This document shows, one piece after another, positions 44,282 to 54,659 of a stretch of 64,000 nt of DNA. The DNA comes from Kingdonia uniflora (lineage: Eukaryota; Streptophyta; Magnoliopsida; Ranunculales; Circaeasteraceae): NCBI GenBank assembly GCA_014058105.1, contig JACGCM010000510.1, positions 1,736,001 through 1,800,000 of the forward strand. Reading direction: 5' to 3'. A model generated the notes under the pieces. That model was not told the DNA's origin, did not search any database, and was given only the letters and a program-made list of their open reading frames with translations. Both the position numbers and the translations under genes were made by a program. Position 1 is the first letter of the stretch. Each line of letters begins with the position of its first letter.

Positions 44282-44575
44282 CTACAGAAGAAGATGAGCA
44301 AAATTAGCTCGATATATTCGAGTATTAAGTTTCGGTATCATATTATTTTCTACCCTCCCCAAATCACCCAACCCACAGTCGAATGTTCGACTGCAACCCA
44401 AACCACACCCTCACTCCTCCCAATTCACCACTTGGCCGGACCTCTAGCCATATGGGTTACCCCCTTCCTCAATCACATAGTTACAGTCAAAGAGCATACC
44501 GTACAGACAACGAACATATGGAGAAGCAACAACAAAATTAAAAGGTTTATCTTTACTAAGTTAGCAAAATCATAC
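44282..44575 (-). other. 5'-UTR intron of element C antisense gene
   Basis: Donor 'cgaacag|gtatga' and acceptor 'cttcttctgtag|ggtataatg' on the minus strand. The acceptor context is identical to element B's. Confidence 0.6.
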
Positions 44576-44727
44576 CTGTTCGAGTAGATCAAATTTCTCA
44601 ACAACAACGAGGTGTTCTTCTCTCCTCTCTAGCAAGCTGAACTGCAATAATGGCATATGTTTTTCCCCTCTTTCACCTTTTTTCTCTCTTTGATTATTGT
44701 TTGGGAACAGTGACTCTCTCTCTCCCC

Positions 44728-44739
44728 TCTTTAAATACT
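44728..44739 (-). promoter_or_regulatory. Conserved TATA-like motif of element C antisense gene
   Basis: GTATTTAAAGAGG on the minus strand, matching element B at 18721. The spacing to the first splice donor is about the same in both. Confidence 0.55.
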
Positions 44740-44749
44740 ACCCAAGGAC

Positions 44750-45486
44750 AACAAAACTGCCTCGGTTTCCCCACTCATCATCATAACCACTCCTCCACTC
44801 CCCCCTTATTTTCAGCCACGATGTGTTTAACCAATATTGCCCTCACCTGCTCCTACGTGCATGTCACACACATACGCTAGCAAAATACTCTTTTAGCCCT
44901 CTCGAAGCTTCTGACACACTGCCCGAAGCTGTCAACTCAAACCCACGTGTCACCTCCACCTCTTTCCCATAACCTGAGGAAACATCATAATAACCTGCAG
45001 CGACACACTGCCCTAGGAATAGTATTATCTCTGACATGTATGCTATTTTGGATGTCAAATTTTGCAGTCGAAGCACCAATGCCCAGGCTCTAACATATTC
45101 GAGTCCTCTCATGATTTTGTTTTTGAACCATCGTCTGCATTCTACCATATCCCAGCGTACATACACATTAGTACTCGAACCTTCGGTCAATACTTTTCTT
45201 TATATAAAAAACCCCAGTGTCTTACCATTTCTAGTCATTTTCATTACTTAAGTTTGACGTTCGACAATTAATACCGTACCTACTTTATCATTGTCTATAA
45301 CACCTAATATGGTTTGACTATCATACTTTGACGAACATATTTTTCATTCAGAAATAAAACAAAAGCCCTCAGGCCTACAAAAAAGGAGAGAAAGAGAAAG
45401 AAAACCAACAACACCAACAACAAAAACAAAAACAATAACTACACTACCATAACTTTTTAGAGAACCCCTTATTTTCATACGGGGTA
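44750..45486. other. Spacer between the two antisense units of element C
   Basis: No coding sequence recognised. It is colinear with 17982-18720 of element B, and contains AC-rich simple sequence around 45400-45440. Confidence 0.5.
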
Positions 45487-45494
45487 GTTCTTAC

Positions 45495-46775
45495 TAGGGT
45501 TGTACAAGATAACCCGAGAACCCGAGACCCGATCCGGTCCGGCCCGAACCGACCCGTTCGGTCTGGTTTTGGAAACACTCGGGTCGGTTTCGGTTCTTAA
45601 TTTTAGGACCCGGTTGTAGTCGGGTCGGGTCGGGTTCGGATCCCAGGTTCGGGTAACCGACCAAACCCGAACCGACTATATAAGTATATATACACTTAAG
45701 AGAGAGAAAGGCGCCTCCAGACTCTCATCTACATTCTACAACCTTCCATACCCTTGAGAGATTTTTGTGGATTTCATGGCCTTCATCGGTTGTCACCAAC
45801 ATTAAATGATGCCTTGAGAGATTATGGTGAGCATCACTACATTAAAGCTTAATAATGAAGAGTTCATCTCGAGATTTAATGATGCCAAATGGAAGAGCTT
45901 CAGTTACTGGGAAATTTGGAACCAAAGGAGTATTGAGATCAGTCTAAGTTGGTAGAACTCGATAACGAGGCGCTCTAATTTTGCAAAATCACAAATAAAA
46001 CTAAGGGGTTAAGTAAAACTTCACAACAAACAAAGGGATTGAAGATGCTAGCTGAAGTCTTTCTCTGCTTGCCTGGATTCTTTGCATAGTGTTGATGTGG
46101 GCCTGCCGTTTGAAAGCTTTATGGTTTCTTTTCTTCTCTTGTGTTGGGGTTGCGTGCTACTGATGTGGGTCTACCTTTGGAAGCTTTATGAGTCTGCATG
46201 CTTTTGTTTGCACTTTCGGTAGGTGGTGCGGGCATTATTAGTCGTGTAGCTGCTTGTTGTAGGGTTGCTTGATGGGAGTGATTGATGGACTTAAGAGTGA
46301 ATGCTTTGTGGGGTTCCTAAAAAAATAAAGGGATTGAAAGATGGAGAGATTGGGGTTACGTTTGAGGTGAAGAAGAAGGGATGAGAGAAGAATTTTCCTG
46401 GTGGAAAGCCTTGTCTGTTGGAACAGGAAGAGTTCCACAAAGGAATCCAACTGGTTTGGGTATTTCGATCTCTAGTTTCCCCACACATTGACACTGCAAC
46501 TCTCCTCCTGACCTAACTCCTCCATCTTCCATTTTTTTTTCTCTTTCTCTCTTTCAAGTTGTGTAAAAATGACGTTTTTGATCCTACAAACTTAGTACAA
46601 TGAAACCAAACCCGAGCCACAAAACTGGCCCGACCCGACTATACCGGTTTGGTTTTGGTTCGGGTTTTGGGTATGGTCGGTTCGAGTTCGGGTTTGGAAA
46701 GTGGGAACCCGAGTTCTCCAGGTCGGATCCGATTTAGCCTTAAACCTGGGCCGACCCGACCCGTGTACAACCCTA
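45495..46775. mobile_element. Non-autonomous hAT element (1281 bp) inside element C
   Basis: Ends are perfect inverted TAGGGTTGTAC / GTACAACCCTA, flanked by 8-bp duplications GTTCTTAC (45487-45494) and ATTCTTAC (46776-46783) that differ at one base. An 8-bp duplication with TAGGG-type tips fits the hAT superfamily. The outer 170 bp at each end are rich in 'cgggtcgggt' and 'cccgacccga' motifs in opposite orientation, so subterminal repeats are present. There is no transposase ORF. It lies just after the small antisense ORF, in sequence that element B retains uninterrupted ('ctctgtaagaattg'). Confidence 0.85.
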
Positions 46776-46784
46776 ATTCTTACA

Positions 46785-47081
46785 GAGCCCCGCCTTATCC
46801 TCGATCGCGTCCTCAATATCCACCTGGTCTTCTACCAGGCTTTTCAGCAGATAGTACCGGTTACTGACGTTCGGCCCTGGCTACTGCATCACCCTCCACC
46901 AATGCTCGTACGACATCCCACAGATAACCTCCCTCGGTTCCAGCTCTACTAAGTCGGGCAGTACCACGTCCAGCCCTTGATCCCTGAAGAATTTATCCTT
47001 CAGGACAATCGTCTTATCTTCAATGCGTTGTTCTCTCGCCTACATCCTCTTATGGTACCGTGTGTTTGGTGTAGTTTCCAT
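46785..47081 (-). pseudogene. Small antisense ORF of element C, broken
   Basis: The start ATG is at 47081 (minus), 'METTPNTRYHKRM', followed by an early stop. Then 'REQRIEDKTIVLKDKFFRDQ', 'LPDLVELEPREVICGMSYEH' and 'WWRVMQ', a second stop, and 'SNRYYLLKSLVEDQVDIEDA'. It aligns end to end by eye with the intact 95-aa ORF of element B (17694-17981). The B stop codon is not kept, so the frame would run to the hAT insertion at 46775. The two elements thus share this antisense ORF, and it has decayed only in C. Its function is unknown. Confidence 0.6.
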
Positions 47082-47315
47082 GTTTGGTTTACTCAAAGAA
47101 GACAAAGATGAATGCTAAAAAATCACACCCTAACACCCCCTATTATGCCTTGATTAAATGGCATTTATTACCCCCTTAGTCACCACTTACATTAATTATT
47201 CTTCTTAATTACTTTCCTCGGAATTGCCCACATTCAACAGTCAACTCTTCAACTTCCCATGCCTAATTGATTTTCTCAGCACGCGCCATCTACACCAATT
47301 TTTGAGGCCCCTGTT

Positions 47316-47328
47316 GAGAGGGGGTGAA
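47316..47328 (+). promoter_or_regulatory. Element C polypurine tract
   Basis: GAGAGGGGGTGAA abuts the right LTR and is the expected primer for plus-strand synthesis. Confidence 0.75.
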
Positions 47329-48023
47329 TGTACGTAGTAGCCTACTCGCAGCCTTCCAGCACTAGTCGAATACTTGAAGGTTACATCGAAGCCTACCTAG
47401 AGACTCGAAGCCCAACTAGACAGCAACTAAGTCCAAGAAGTCTTCCGACATCAATCAAATGTTCGTAAGCATATTAGTCGAAGCAGAAGACAGACATCCA
47501 ACACCATAATTCAACATCAGTAACAGAGAGATTTCGACCATGGTAATACATGGTCGAAGGCAGACACGTATGACAGCCAGCTCACCAGATAGAATAGTAA
47601 AATGAGTCGTCTGATAGCTACAGCGTCAGAACTGACTCTGAGTACAGAACAGTTGTCCCCAAAGGATATACATGTAACCTAACATCCCATGGTTACTCAG
47701 CCACTTCTATATCCTATAAATAGGAAGGATGAGGCACTATGAAGGGGTTAGAAAATCTCTCCCTCAAAACCCTACAAGATTACCTTCGAATACCCTGTAA
47801 CTCATTCTCCTCTTCGACCTATCTGTTAACTCGATATATATAACATCAATCATTCAAAATCCTCGCTAGAGGTCGTGGAGTAACCCATTCTAGGACTCCA
47901 CGCAAGTGTGTTACTTCCGTAATATTGTTTATTATTATCTTACATACTTATTTAAACCCTAGGTCGAAGATAACCCCGTGGTGTAAGAGCTAGTTTTCCC
48001 TCTTTCGAAACTTGGCTCCTACA
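47329..48023 (+). repeat. Element C right LTR (695 bp)
   Basis: Begins TGTACGTAGTAGCC, with a 4-bp 'cgta' insertion compared with the left LTR, and ends GGCTCCTACA. The TATA motif 'cctataaatagg' is at about 47712-47723. The host flank follows at 48024. Confidence 0.9.
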
Positions 48024-48144
48024 CCCTTTGTTCTGCAATAGGAGGTTTTATGATCCATTACAACTTCTTGACTCCACTTTGTCCAACAAAAAATAAAATA
48101 AAAATCAAGCCTTGCACCTCAAATCACTGTCGGGACAAATTTGG

Positions 48145-48610
48145 GCTGATTGGGAAAAAAAAAATTATAGTGTGTGCGTCTCTAAGACATCTTATATTGT
48201 GGTCGAATTACTCTCTCTATTTCGAGAGTTCAATTTTCCGATTGGAGTTTTTATTTGCCAACAAGGTACAATAGAAACTGTTGCTTGGGGAAAGTAGACC
48301 AATGTAGCACTGGTATGACTTGTCATAAAAACTACTATAGCTATTATTTCACCATTTGCCATCAATTTACCGTATATATAGATCATCGACTAAGGGACAA
48401 AATTGTCGATTCGAGAAAGGAAATGATAAATTATCGAATTGTTATAGGGTGAGGAAAAACTCGCTTTAATTTACATATTTGGGCAAAAACACGTGTAAAT
48501 ATAAATCGTCCAATAACACGTGCAACACACATACAGTCCTCTTGGCAATCTATAAAGATAAAAAGCAGTGAGTATATATTCTCTCATGGATCGGATTAGA
48601 TTACCAATGA
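48145..48610. other. No gene recognised
   Basis: AT-rich sequence between element C and the eIF5A promoter. Short ORFs here (48050-48452) are not convincing. Confidence 0.5.
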
Positions 48611-48852
48611 GCCGAATAAACAAAATTCAATTATTCGAAAAAGACATTCAAATTAAATCTAATCAACGGTTACGATTCTCACCTCCAAATATCAAGGGCT
48701 GAGATTTACCAACCTAAATTAACCTAACCATACCCGAAAAAGCAAAATTCGATTATTCGAAAAAGACATCTAAATTAAATCTTAATCAATGGTTATAATT
48801 TTCATTTCAAAATATCAAGGGCTGAGATTTACCAGCCTAAATTAACCTAACA
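48611..48852. repeat. 122-bp tandem duplication upstream of eIF5A
   Basis: Two copies (about 48611-48731 and 48733-48852) share 'caaaattc.attattcgaaa', 'aatatcaagggctgagattt' and 'cctaaattaacctaac'. They end about 220 bp before the eIF5A start codon, within the likely promoter. Confidence 0.85.
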
Positions 48853-48884
48853 ATGGTTAAAATTTAACCATAGTAGTTAGATAG

Positions 48885-48930
48885 AAACCCTAGAGTTTAG
48901 AAATTGAGAGGGCTCTATCCAAGTTTAGGG
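48885..48930 (+). promoter_or_regulatory. Telo-box motifs in eIF5A promoter
   Basis: AAACCCTA at 48885-48892 and the inverted unit TTTAGGG at 48924-48930 lie 145-190 bp before the start codon. Telo-boxes are known from promoters of plant translation genes such as eEF1A and ribosomal proteins, which fits eIF5A. The function here is inferred. Confidence 0.55.
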
Positions 48931-48939
48931 AAAGATTAC

Positions 48940-49074
48940 ATATACAAAAGAGAAAGAGAGAGAAAGAGGTTGACTGCTGCTGACTCTCTCATCTCCAAGA
49001 GAAGAAAAAAGAAGAAGAAGAGAGAGCTCAATTTCTAGTGAGAGAGAAACAGAGGAAAACAGAGAGAGAGAGAT
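48940..49074 (+). promoter_or_regulatory. GA-rich 5' leader of eIF5A
   Basis: A leader rich in 'gagagaaa' and 'agaagaagaag' runs up to the start codon. No confident TATA box is seen. 'catataca' near 48939 is weak. Confidence 0.4.
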
Positions 49075-51797
49075 ATGTCTGACGAAGAGCATCATTTTGA
49101 GGCTAAGGGAGATGCAGGAGCATCAAAGACCTTCCCCCAACAAGCTGGAACTATCCGTAAGGGCGGGTACATCGTTATCAAGGCCAGGCCTTGCAAGGTT
49201 TAATCTTTCTCTATTTGGAAGTTATTTGACTGATTTGATTGTTTCTGTGAGATTGGTTGATTGGGTTTGCTTATTTGGTTGATAGCTTTTCATTTTTTTA
49301 TGTATTAGATGCTAAATTGTCGAAATTTGATTTTTTTTACTGTGTTTATTTTGCTGATTTGATTGTTTCTGGCGGATTTATTGATTGGGGTTGTGTATTT
49401 GTTTGATTTCGTTAATGGGTGTTTGATTTTTGTGAGTGTTAGATGGAATTTTGTTTGATTTACGTTTCATTGTATCTGTAAAGGGTTTTGATTGATTGGA
49501 GGTGGGGTTCATTTATTTTTGCTTGGTATGAAATATGAGATCTTGTATAGAGATTATTTGTTATGGTAAATCGAAATTATTAACAAATATTTGTGATTGA
49601 TTATAAAAATCAGTTTTTGCAAAAAAAATGATTATAAAAATCAGATATTTTTAATTTTCTTACTTAACTAGTGTTTATTGTGAGCGAATTTTGCTATGAG
49701 ATTATGTTATTTGTGGCATGATCTAGAGGTTCGAGTTAGTCTAGGAAAAAAATATCTTCTCGAAATCGTTGTCTTTTGTTGTGATTGTTTTGTTATCGGT
49801 GTTTGATGGACTTTGGTTTAGGGGCTAATCATTTATCTTCATGTCGAGATTTAATAAAGTGGAAGGACCCAAGAGACTGCTTTGAGTATTTGTGTTTTAA
49901 AATAAATAAATTGAAAACCTATCTGTTTTTAGTATTTTTTTTTCTACTAGGCATTCTTTTTTTCTTAGCAATTTCATTGGTGATGAATAATTAGGATATA
50001 TAAAATAAAGAGGTAGAAAAAAACAATGATATTTTGAGGAAAGGGAGGGAGAAGAGTAGGGTCGCATCATAAGAGGGTGCGCTGGAACATTGTCAGTTAG
50101 TTCACAAAATCTAATGGAGAAGGAGCTGAGATGTGGTGAGGTCCATACCCTTAACAGAATTGTGAGGAGATTTAGTCATATTTGATATCTTCCGTAGCTG
50201 GAAACAATTTTTGATATTAATGTCACAGCTGGATCCTAAGGATTTGTATTCAGAGCATGGGAGAATTGTGTTTTTGATTGGATGTTGGAGGTACATAGTT
50301 GTCGATGAAGTTAACGACATATGCAAGAGAGTTTGACCTCTCGAAAGGGATTGCGAGTGTCTTGGAAAAGGCATGTTTGAGGATGCTTTTGGTGAAGATG
50401 AGAAGGTTAAAATTGATTTTAGTTGTATACTAGCATAATGAAGACCCATAACGCGCTTTAAGTTGCGAATATTATTTGATTTCGTGGAGGTTTTAAAAGT
50501 GTCACTTATTGCATGCTCGATATTTTTATGGTCATGGTCATGGTCATGGTCAATATTCCTCCAAAATGTCACTTATTTGATTTCTGCGGGTTCAACTTTA
50601 GTTGTATACTGAGATGAGATCTTTAGAATAAGATTCTAGCAAGCAAAGAAGTACAAATATCTTTATTTTAAGAAGATAATTTTGTTTTGCACCTATTTTT
50701 TTCTGAAGAATTAGGAGCTTGTTAGCATATCCCACAATAATTGTACTTGCCTTAAAAGAAATAACTGTGATCTGTTATCATGTAGATTGTTGATATTAAG
50801 TTACTCAGAAAAAAATGTGGATAGTGTCATTCTTCATTTAGTAAGTATGAGATATTTTAGAGATAACGAGAATAAGATCGAATTTATGTGTATTTTAGCA
50901 TTTGGTTAATCTTTCTCAAATTGGTTGTTGATTTAACCTTATTAACATTGCTACTTTTCATGTTCTTAATTGTGCTATTAACTTAACCAAGACTATTTTT
51001 TTTTGAAACGAACATGTGCTAACCTTCTTTTTGGTTATTGTATCTTGAAACAGGTTGTGGAGGTTTCCACCTCCAAAACTGGCAAGCATGGTCATGCCAA
51101 GTGTCACTTTGTAGCGATTGACATCTTTACATCGAAGAAGCTTGAAGATATTGTGCCTTCATCCCACAATTGTGATGTAAAGTTCACCCTTCCAATCTTT
51201 CCTTGTTTTATATCTGTTTTGTGAAAGGGCATACAATAAATAACTATAGAAGAGTGTATCTCTAGTTTTAAAAAGCTTTCTTATGGTGTTTGCTAGTATG
51301 CATACTTTGTCAACCTTTTTAAGGTCTTTAGTATAGTAGCTTATCTTCTGGTGTTTCTTCTTTTGCAGGTTCCCCATGTTAACCGTACTGATTACCAGCT
51401 TATTGACATTTCCGAAGATGGCTTTGTAAGTTATTTTCATAACTCCATTTTGCTAGCTAAGAGCTGTATTTCATATTGGTCAGCTATATTAGCTATCTCC
51501 TATGTTGCAGGTGAGCCTTTTAACTGAAACTGGGAGCACCAAGGATGATCTGAGGCTCCCTAGCGACGACGCTCTGCTCACCCAGGTTTGTAGTCTTGCT
51601 ATGTTGTATAACTTGGATGCAATTTTAATTGTCATTTGCACATGTAGGTTGGGGATATCATATGGTTTACCAAGTTTATTTTGGTGTTTCAGATCAAAGA
51701 TGGGTTTGCTGAAGGAAAAGACCTCGTGGTGTCTGTCATGTCTGCCATGGGAGAGGAGCAGATTAATGCCCTCAAGGACATTGGTGGCAAGAACTAG
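49075..51797 (+). CDS. eIF5A: Eukaryotic translation initiation factor 5A (eIF5A), five exons
   Basis: Coding exons are 49075-49197, 51054-51176, 51369-51425, 51511-51585 and 51693-51797, all with GT-AG introns, giving 160 residues. Plant eIF5A is about 159-160 residues, so it is full length. eIF5A binds the ribosome and helps peptide-bond formation at difficult sequences and termination. It acts in the cytosol. Residues 46-56 ('[11 protein letters not shown]') are the hypusine loop, and Lys52 is the residue that deoxyhypusine synthase and hydroxylase modify. An N-terminal SH3-like domain spans about residues 20-83 ('[20 protein letters not shown]'). The C-terminal OB fold follows, with '[11 protein letters not shown]'-type text read here as '[18 protein letters not shown]'. 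All exon joins keep frame without a stop. The ATG follows a GA-rich leader. It is the only clearly intact host gene in the window. Confidence 0.97.
49198..51053 (+). other. Long first intron of eIF5A (1856 bp)
   Basis: It begins GTTTAATC right after the codon for Lys41 and ends TTGAAACAG. It has T-rich sequence near the 5' end, as is common for enhancing first introns of plant housekeeping genes. The segment 49990-50600 is less T-rich and has a (GGTCAT)4 run near 50527-50550, so it may be an old insertion. The other introns are 107-192 bp. Confidence 0.85.
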
Positions 51798-52066
51798 TTA
51801 AAGCTATTTATGTGGCTAAAACATATATTGTTGGCCCTACTATATCTACAAAAACTGTCTTTCTCTTGTTATTGGGAAGTAATGATCAATGTCTGATTCC
51901 AGTTCTGAACTACTTAAGAAATCTGGTAAGTTTGGTTGTTTAGGACTTATTCGAGTTTGTAAGAGAAAAAAAAAGACGACCATTCATGGTTTGGGTACTG
52001 AGACTTTTCTTTCTTATTGATGAGACGTAACAACTTGTTCTACTTAAATGTTGCATTTGATGTATG

Positions 52067-52072
52067 AATAAA
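52067..52072 (+). terminator. eIF5A polyadenylation signal
   Basis: AATAAA lies 270 bp after the stop codon in an AT-rich 3' region, a likely near-upstream element for 3' end formation. Confidence 0.45.
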
Positions 52073-52089
52073 TCATCATATTATCTTTG

Positions 52090-53260
52090 AGCTTGTTCTA
52101 TTTCAATTTAGTTGAGTTTAATTACAGAAATGCTCTGAATAGTTCCACAACGTTAAGCAAATGTTGTGGTTGCATTGATTGTCTTATCTTAGCTGACACA
52201 ACGTTATCTTGGGGTCATCTGTAACAATTTCTAAGCTCCTCTGAGATGTGTCTCCAAATATTCTTTATATGCGTGTAACATGTAACATGTTATGCCACAT
52301 TGTTTTGTAACCCTTGTGGTTTCTGCGTCAGAACCTGTGAGTAATCTAATTGAGTAATAGCAGGGCCTTCCATGTTAATCCCTTGTTATTCTAAAGTAAG
52401 GGCAGGGTATTACAAGGTTACTTTTTCAGGGGGAAGAGTTGCCGTGGTTGGTGATAACGTGTTTCACCGTCCTCGAGATAATGCGATCCATAGTTGAACC
52501 CTCCGGTTTGATCAGATTCTCTGAAAAGTGGGTTATTTATGTGTTAGTAATCTCATGACTCAGTGATTGAAAAATGTTAGACTGAAACGGACATTGGGCA
52601 ATTAGATCTGCGTGCTCAGAGATTTATCATAATTTAAAACAGACTAAACATGAAAACCATTAAACCAAACATGAAATTGTAGGGTTCACTGTTAGTAACA
52701 TTCAGTGTCATGCCTTAATGCGGTTAAACGGGTCTTGATTGGCTGCAAATTGCATACCGGAGCTCTTATGAATGATCTATTAGGGGTGTTTACTATACCA
52801 TCTGTGTTTTCTTGCAAGACTGGGTGGCTCTTGCAAAATTAAGGTTGAACGCAATATAAATTAACAGGGGAATTAGCTTTGATTATGAGGAGCAAGAGTC
52901 TTTTAAGTGAGAACATTAGAAAAAAAAAAACAAACACGCCTCACTTTTTACAAGTTACAACAACAATTTTTTTTTCACAAGTTACAACAACAAAAAGTGG
53001 ACATCACACTTTTTTTTTCTTACTTAGAAAAAACAAACAAACAGAGGCCCTTAGTATAATTATGTTTCAGAGGAAAACTTACCTTCTTAGTTCTTACAAT
53101 CACTTTTCTTCTCACAGATATTATAACACTACTTAGAAGATACGATACTGATACTCTAAAAGAGTTGGATTTTAACTACAAATAAAAGAGCTTAAGCAGC
53201 CACATTGTCATACATATTTTTATCCCTCAGGACAAGAATATTTCATAAGAAGAGATGGAT
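52090..53260. other. No gene recognised downstream of eIF5A
   Basis: No coding domain is seen. A short direct repeat, 'caagttacaacaacaa', is present twice near 52948 and 52978. Confidence 0.5.
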
Positions 53261-53267
53261 AAAGGTC

Positions 53268-53440
53268 TAAAAGGGGCTGAAAGCTGCAGCAACAAAATTG
53301 AGAAGAGGAAACGCAGTAGGTGAATCATAAATGACAACACCATAAACCCTGTCTAGCTGGAGATTTCTCACAGTTGACATTGCCCTAAGCAATCCTTTAG
53401 CTTCAGCTTCCTTGGGCTTATGAGCCACAATCCACTGCAA
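53268..53440 (-). pseudogene. RNase H-like fragment, probably LINE-derived
   Basis: The minus strand reads 'WIVAHKPKEAEAKGLLRAMS' and 'TVRNLQLDRVYGVVIYDS', with a stop after 'NFVAAAFSPF'. The 'EAEAKGLLRAM...LDRV' pattern resembles the middle of the plant LINE-type RNase H. A possible acceptor (TTATTGCAG) precedes it. It is in the opposite orientation to the LINE tail at 54660-55390. A short fragment like this could instead belong to a host gene, so confidence is modest. Confidence 0.4.
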
Positions 53441-53559
53441 TAATGATAGCGGTGAGATAAGATTTCATTCATTATAAGAGTTCTGAAATCTGAATGGCAT
53501 TATGAAGTTTCTTGGTAAAGGGAGTTGCTACTCTTGAAGAATGAAGACTAGGTATTAAG

Positions 53560-53735
53560 CAACATTATTCAATCTTTAGGATTAGAAATTTGAGTTTTAT
53601 TACCATCTTCAATCTTTAGGCTTTCGCAAAGAATGATTGTATCAGAAGTTTTATAAATTAAAAATGTTTCAATAACACAGTGGATATAGAAAAACAAAAC
53701 AAAAAACTTAAGGCAATAACTTTAGATTATAAACA
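53560..53735. repeat. Locally duplicated segment, copy 1
   Basis: 'gagttttattaccatcttca', 'tctttaggcttt.gcaaaga', 'aaaaatgt.tcaa.aacaca' and 'tggatatagaaa' recur in the same order at 60094-60270. The two copies are in direct orientation about 6.5 kb apart. Confidence 0.7.
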
Positions 53736-54659
53736 ACTGATTGTTAAATACAAAATCATTTATAGAAGTGCTTCAAGGTAGCATGCACAGTGTGAATATT
53801 GTCCACATAACCAGCACGAAAAGCCCTAGCTCTAGAATGTGAATGTTCTTATTATAAGCATGTTATACGACATAGGACTTCAGTTATAGAATATAATTTT
53901 CTGGATGAGGTATTGGCTAATGAAAGTAAGAGAAATAAGTTTCACACAAATATATGTTCAGCAGAACTGGTTTCAGGACTAAGTAGCAAGAGTTGGTTAG
54001 GAAAATGCATTTCTTCTCCAAAATTTTCTACAGCAATGATCACCCAACTCCTGAAAATTGTACTCTTCAATCTCTATTTGAACACTTCAATCAATGCAGA
54101 GCGGTCCTTAGGCTACTAGACACCTTAAAGAAACATTGCTCTTCTTACAAAAATGGCTAGGGATATTTATAAAGTAGAGAATACTTGGCTAAGTTCATGA
54201 AGGTAAAATTCTTTAACCAGACAGGTGAGCATTTACTTACTACTAGAAGTCATCAATTTGGGGAGGGGTTAAACAAGCTACGCTAAATATGGGATCCAAA
54301 ATCTTCTCAATGGTGGCCATTGGTGAAAAGTGAGTATTTGGAGAGATCACGGGATCTCTGAAGGCCCTTTTGAGGGAAGCATTCCCAATACTGACCAATT
54401 TTCTTGCACTACAGTCAATCAATTCATGTTGGGGGGAGTATGGTCTGTTCATCCTCTTATTCTTCAAATCCTTTAAACTAATCAAATCTCTATTAATTCT
54501 GTGATTCAGGTTAAAGGCAACCAAAATCTAACCAATTGAGCTACTGAACAAAAAAAATAAAATTGCGAAGCAAAAAATTCTGTGATTCAGGATCATAACA
54601 ATAAGGATAATGTACTTGAAAGCCTGATCAAAGGCCGGTTTCAGTGAAGTCTGCCTAAA

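Larger units (their letters stand above)
34333..48023 (+). mobile_element. Element C: 13.7-kb Tat-lineage Ty3/Gypsy retrotransposon with chimeric 5' end
   Basis: The left LTR (34333-35019) and right LTR (47329-48023) share TGTAGTAGCC-type starts and CTCCTACA ends and are the reverse complement type of element B's LTRs. Inside are gag from 35276, protease, RT, RNase H, second RNase H and integrase to about 40920 on the plus strand. A 220-bp tandem array and two antisense units on the minus strand (42069-44275, 46785-47081) follow. Between the left LTR and the primer site lie 121 bp copied from the right flank plus a 61-bp LTR tail. A CCTTT flank on the left matches CCCTTT on the right with one extra C. 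A hAT element adds 1.28 kb near the 3' end. Confidence 0.9.

Noticed and set aside
45036..45271. Two overlapping 70-aa ORFs in the element C spacer
   Set aside because: They overlap in different frames, have no equivalent in the matching spacer of element B, and show no motif.
46592..46952. ORFs rich in Arg, Pro and Gly
   Set aside because: They arise from the 'cgggt' subterminal repeats of the hAT element.
50111..50572. 153-aa antisense ORF in eIF5A intron 1
   Set aside because: No domain, low-complexity His-Asp repeat from a (GGTCAT)n run, no promoter seen; most likely chance.
54243..54524. 93-aa minus-strand ORF as a gene
   Set aside because: No recognised family, no splice or promoter context, and surrounded by LINE debris. 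Left unannotated.
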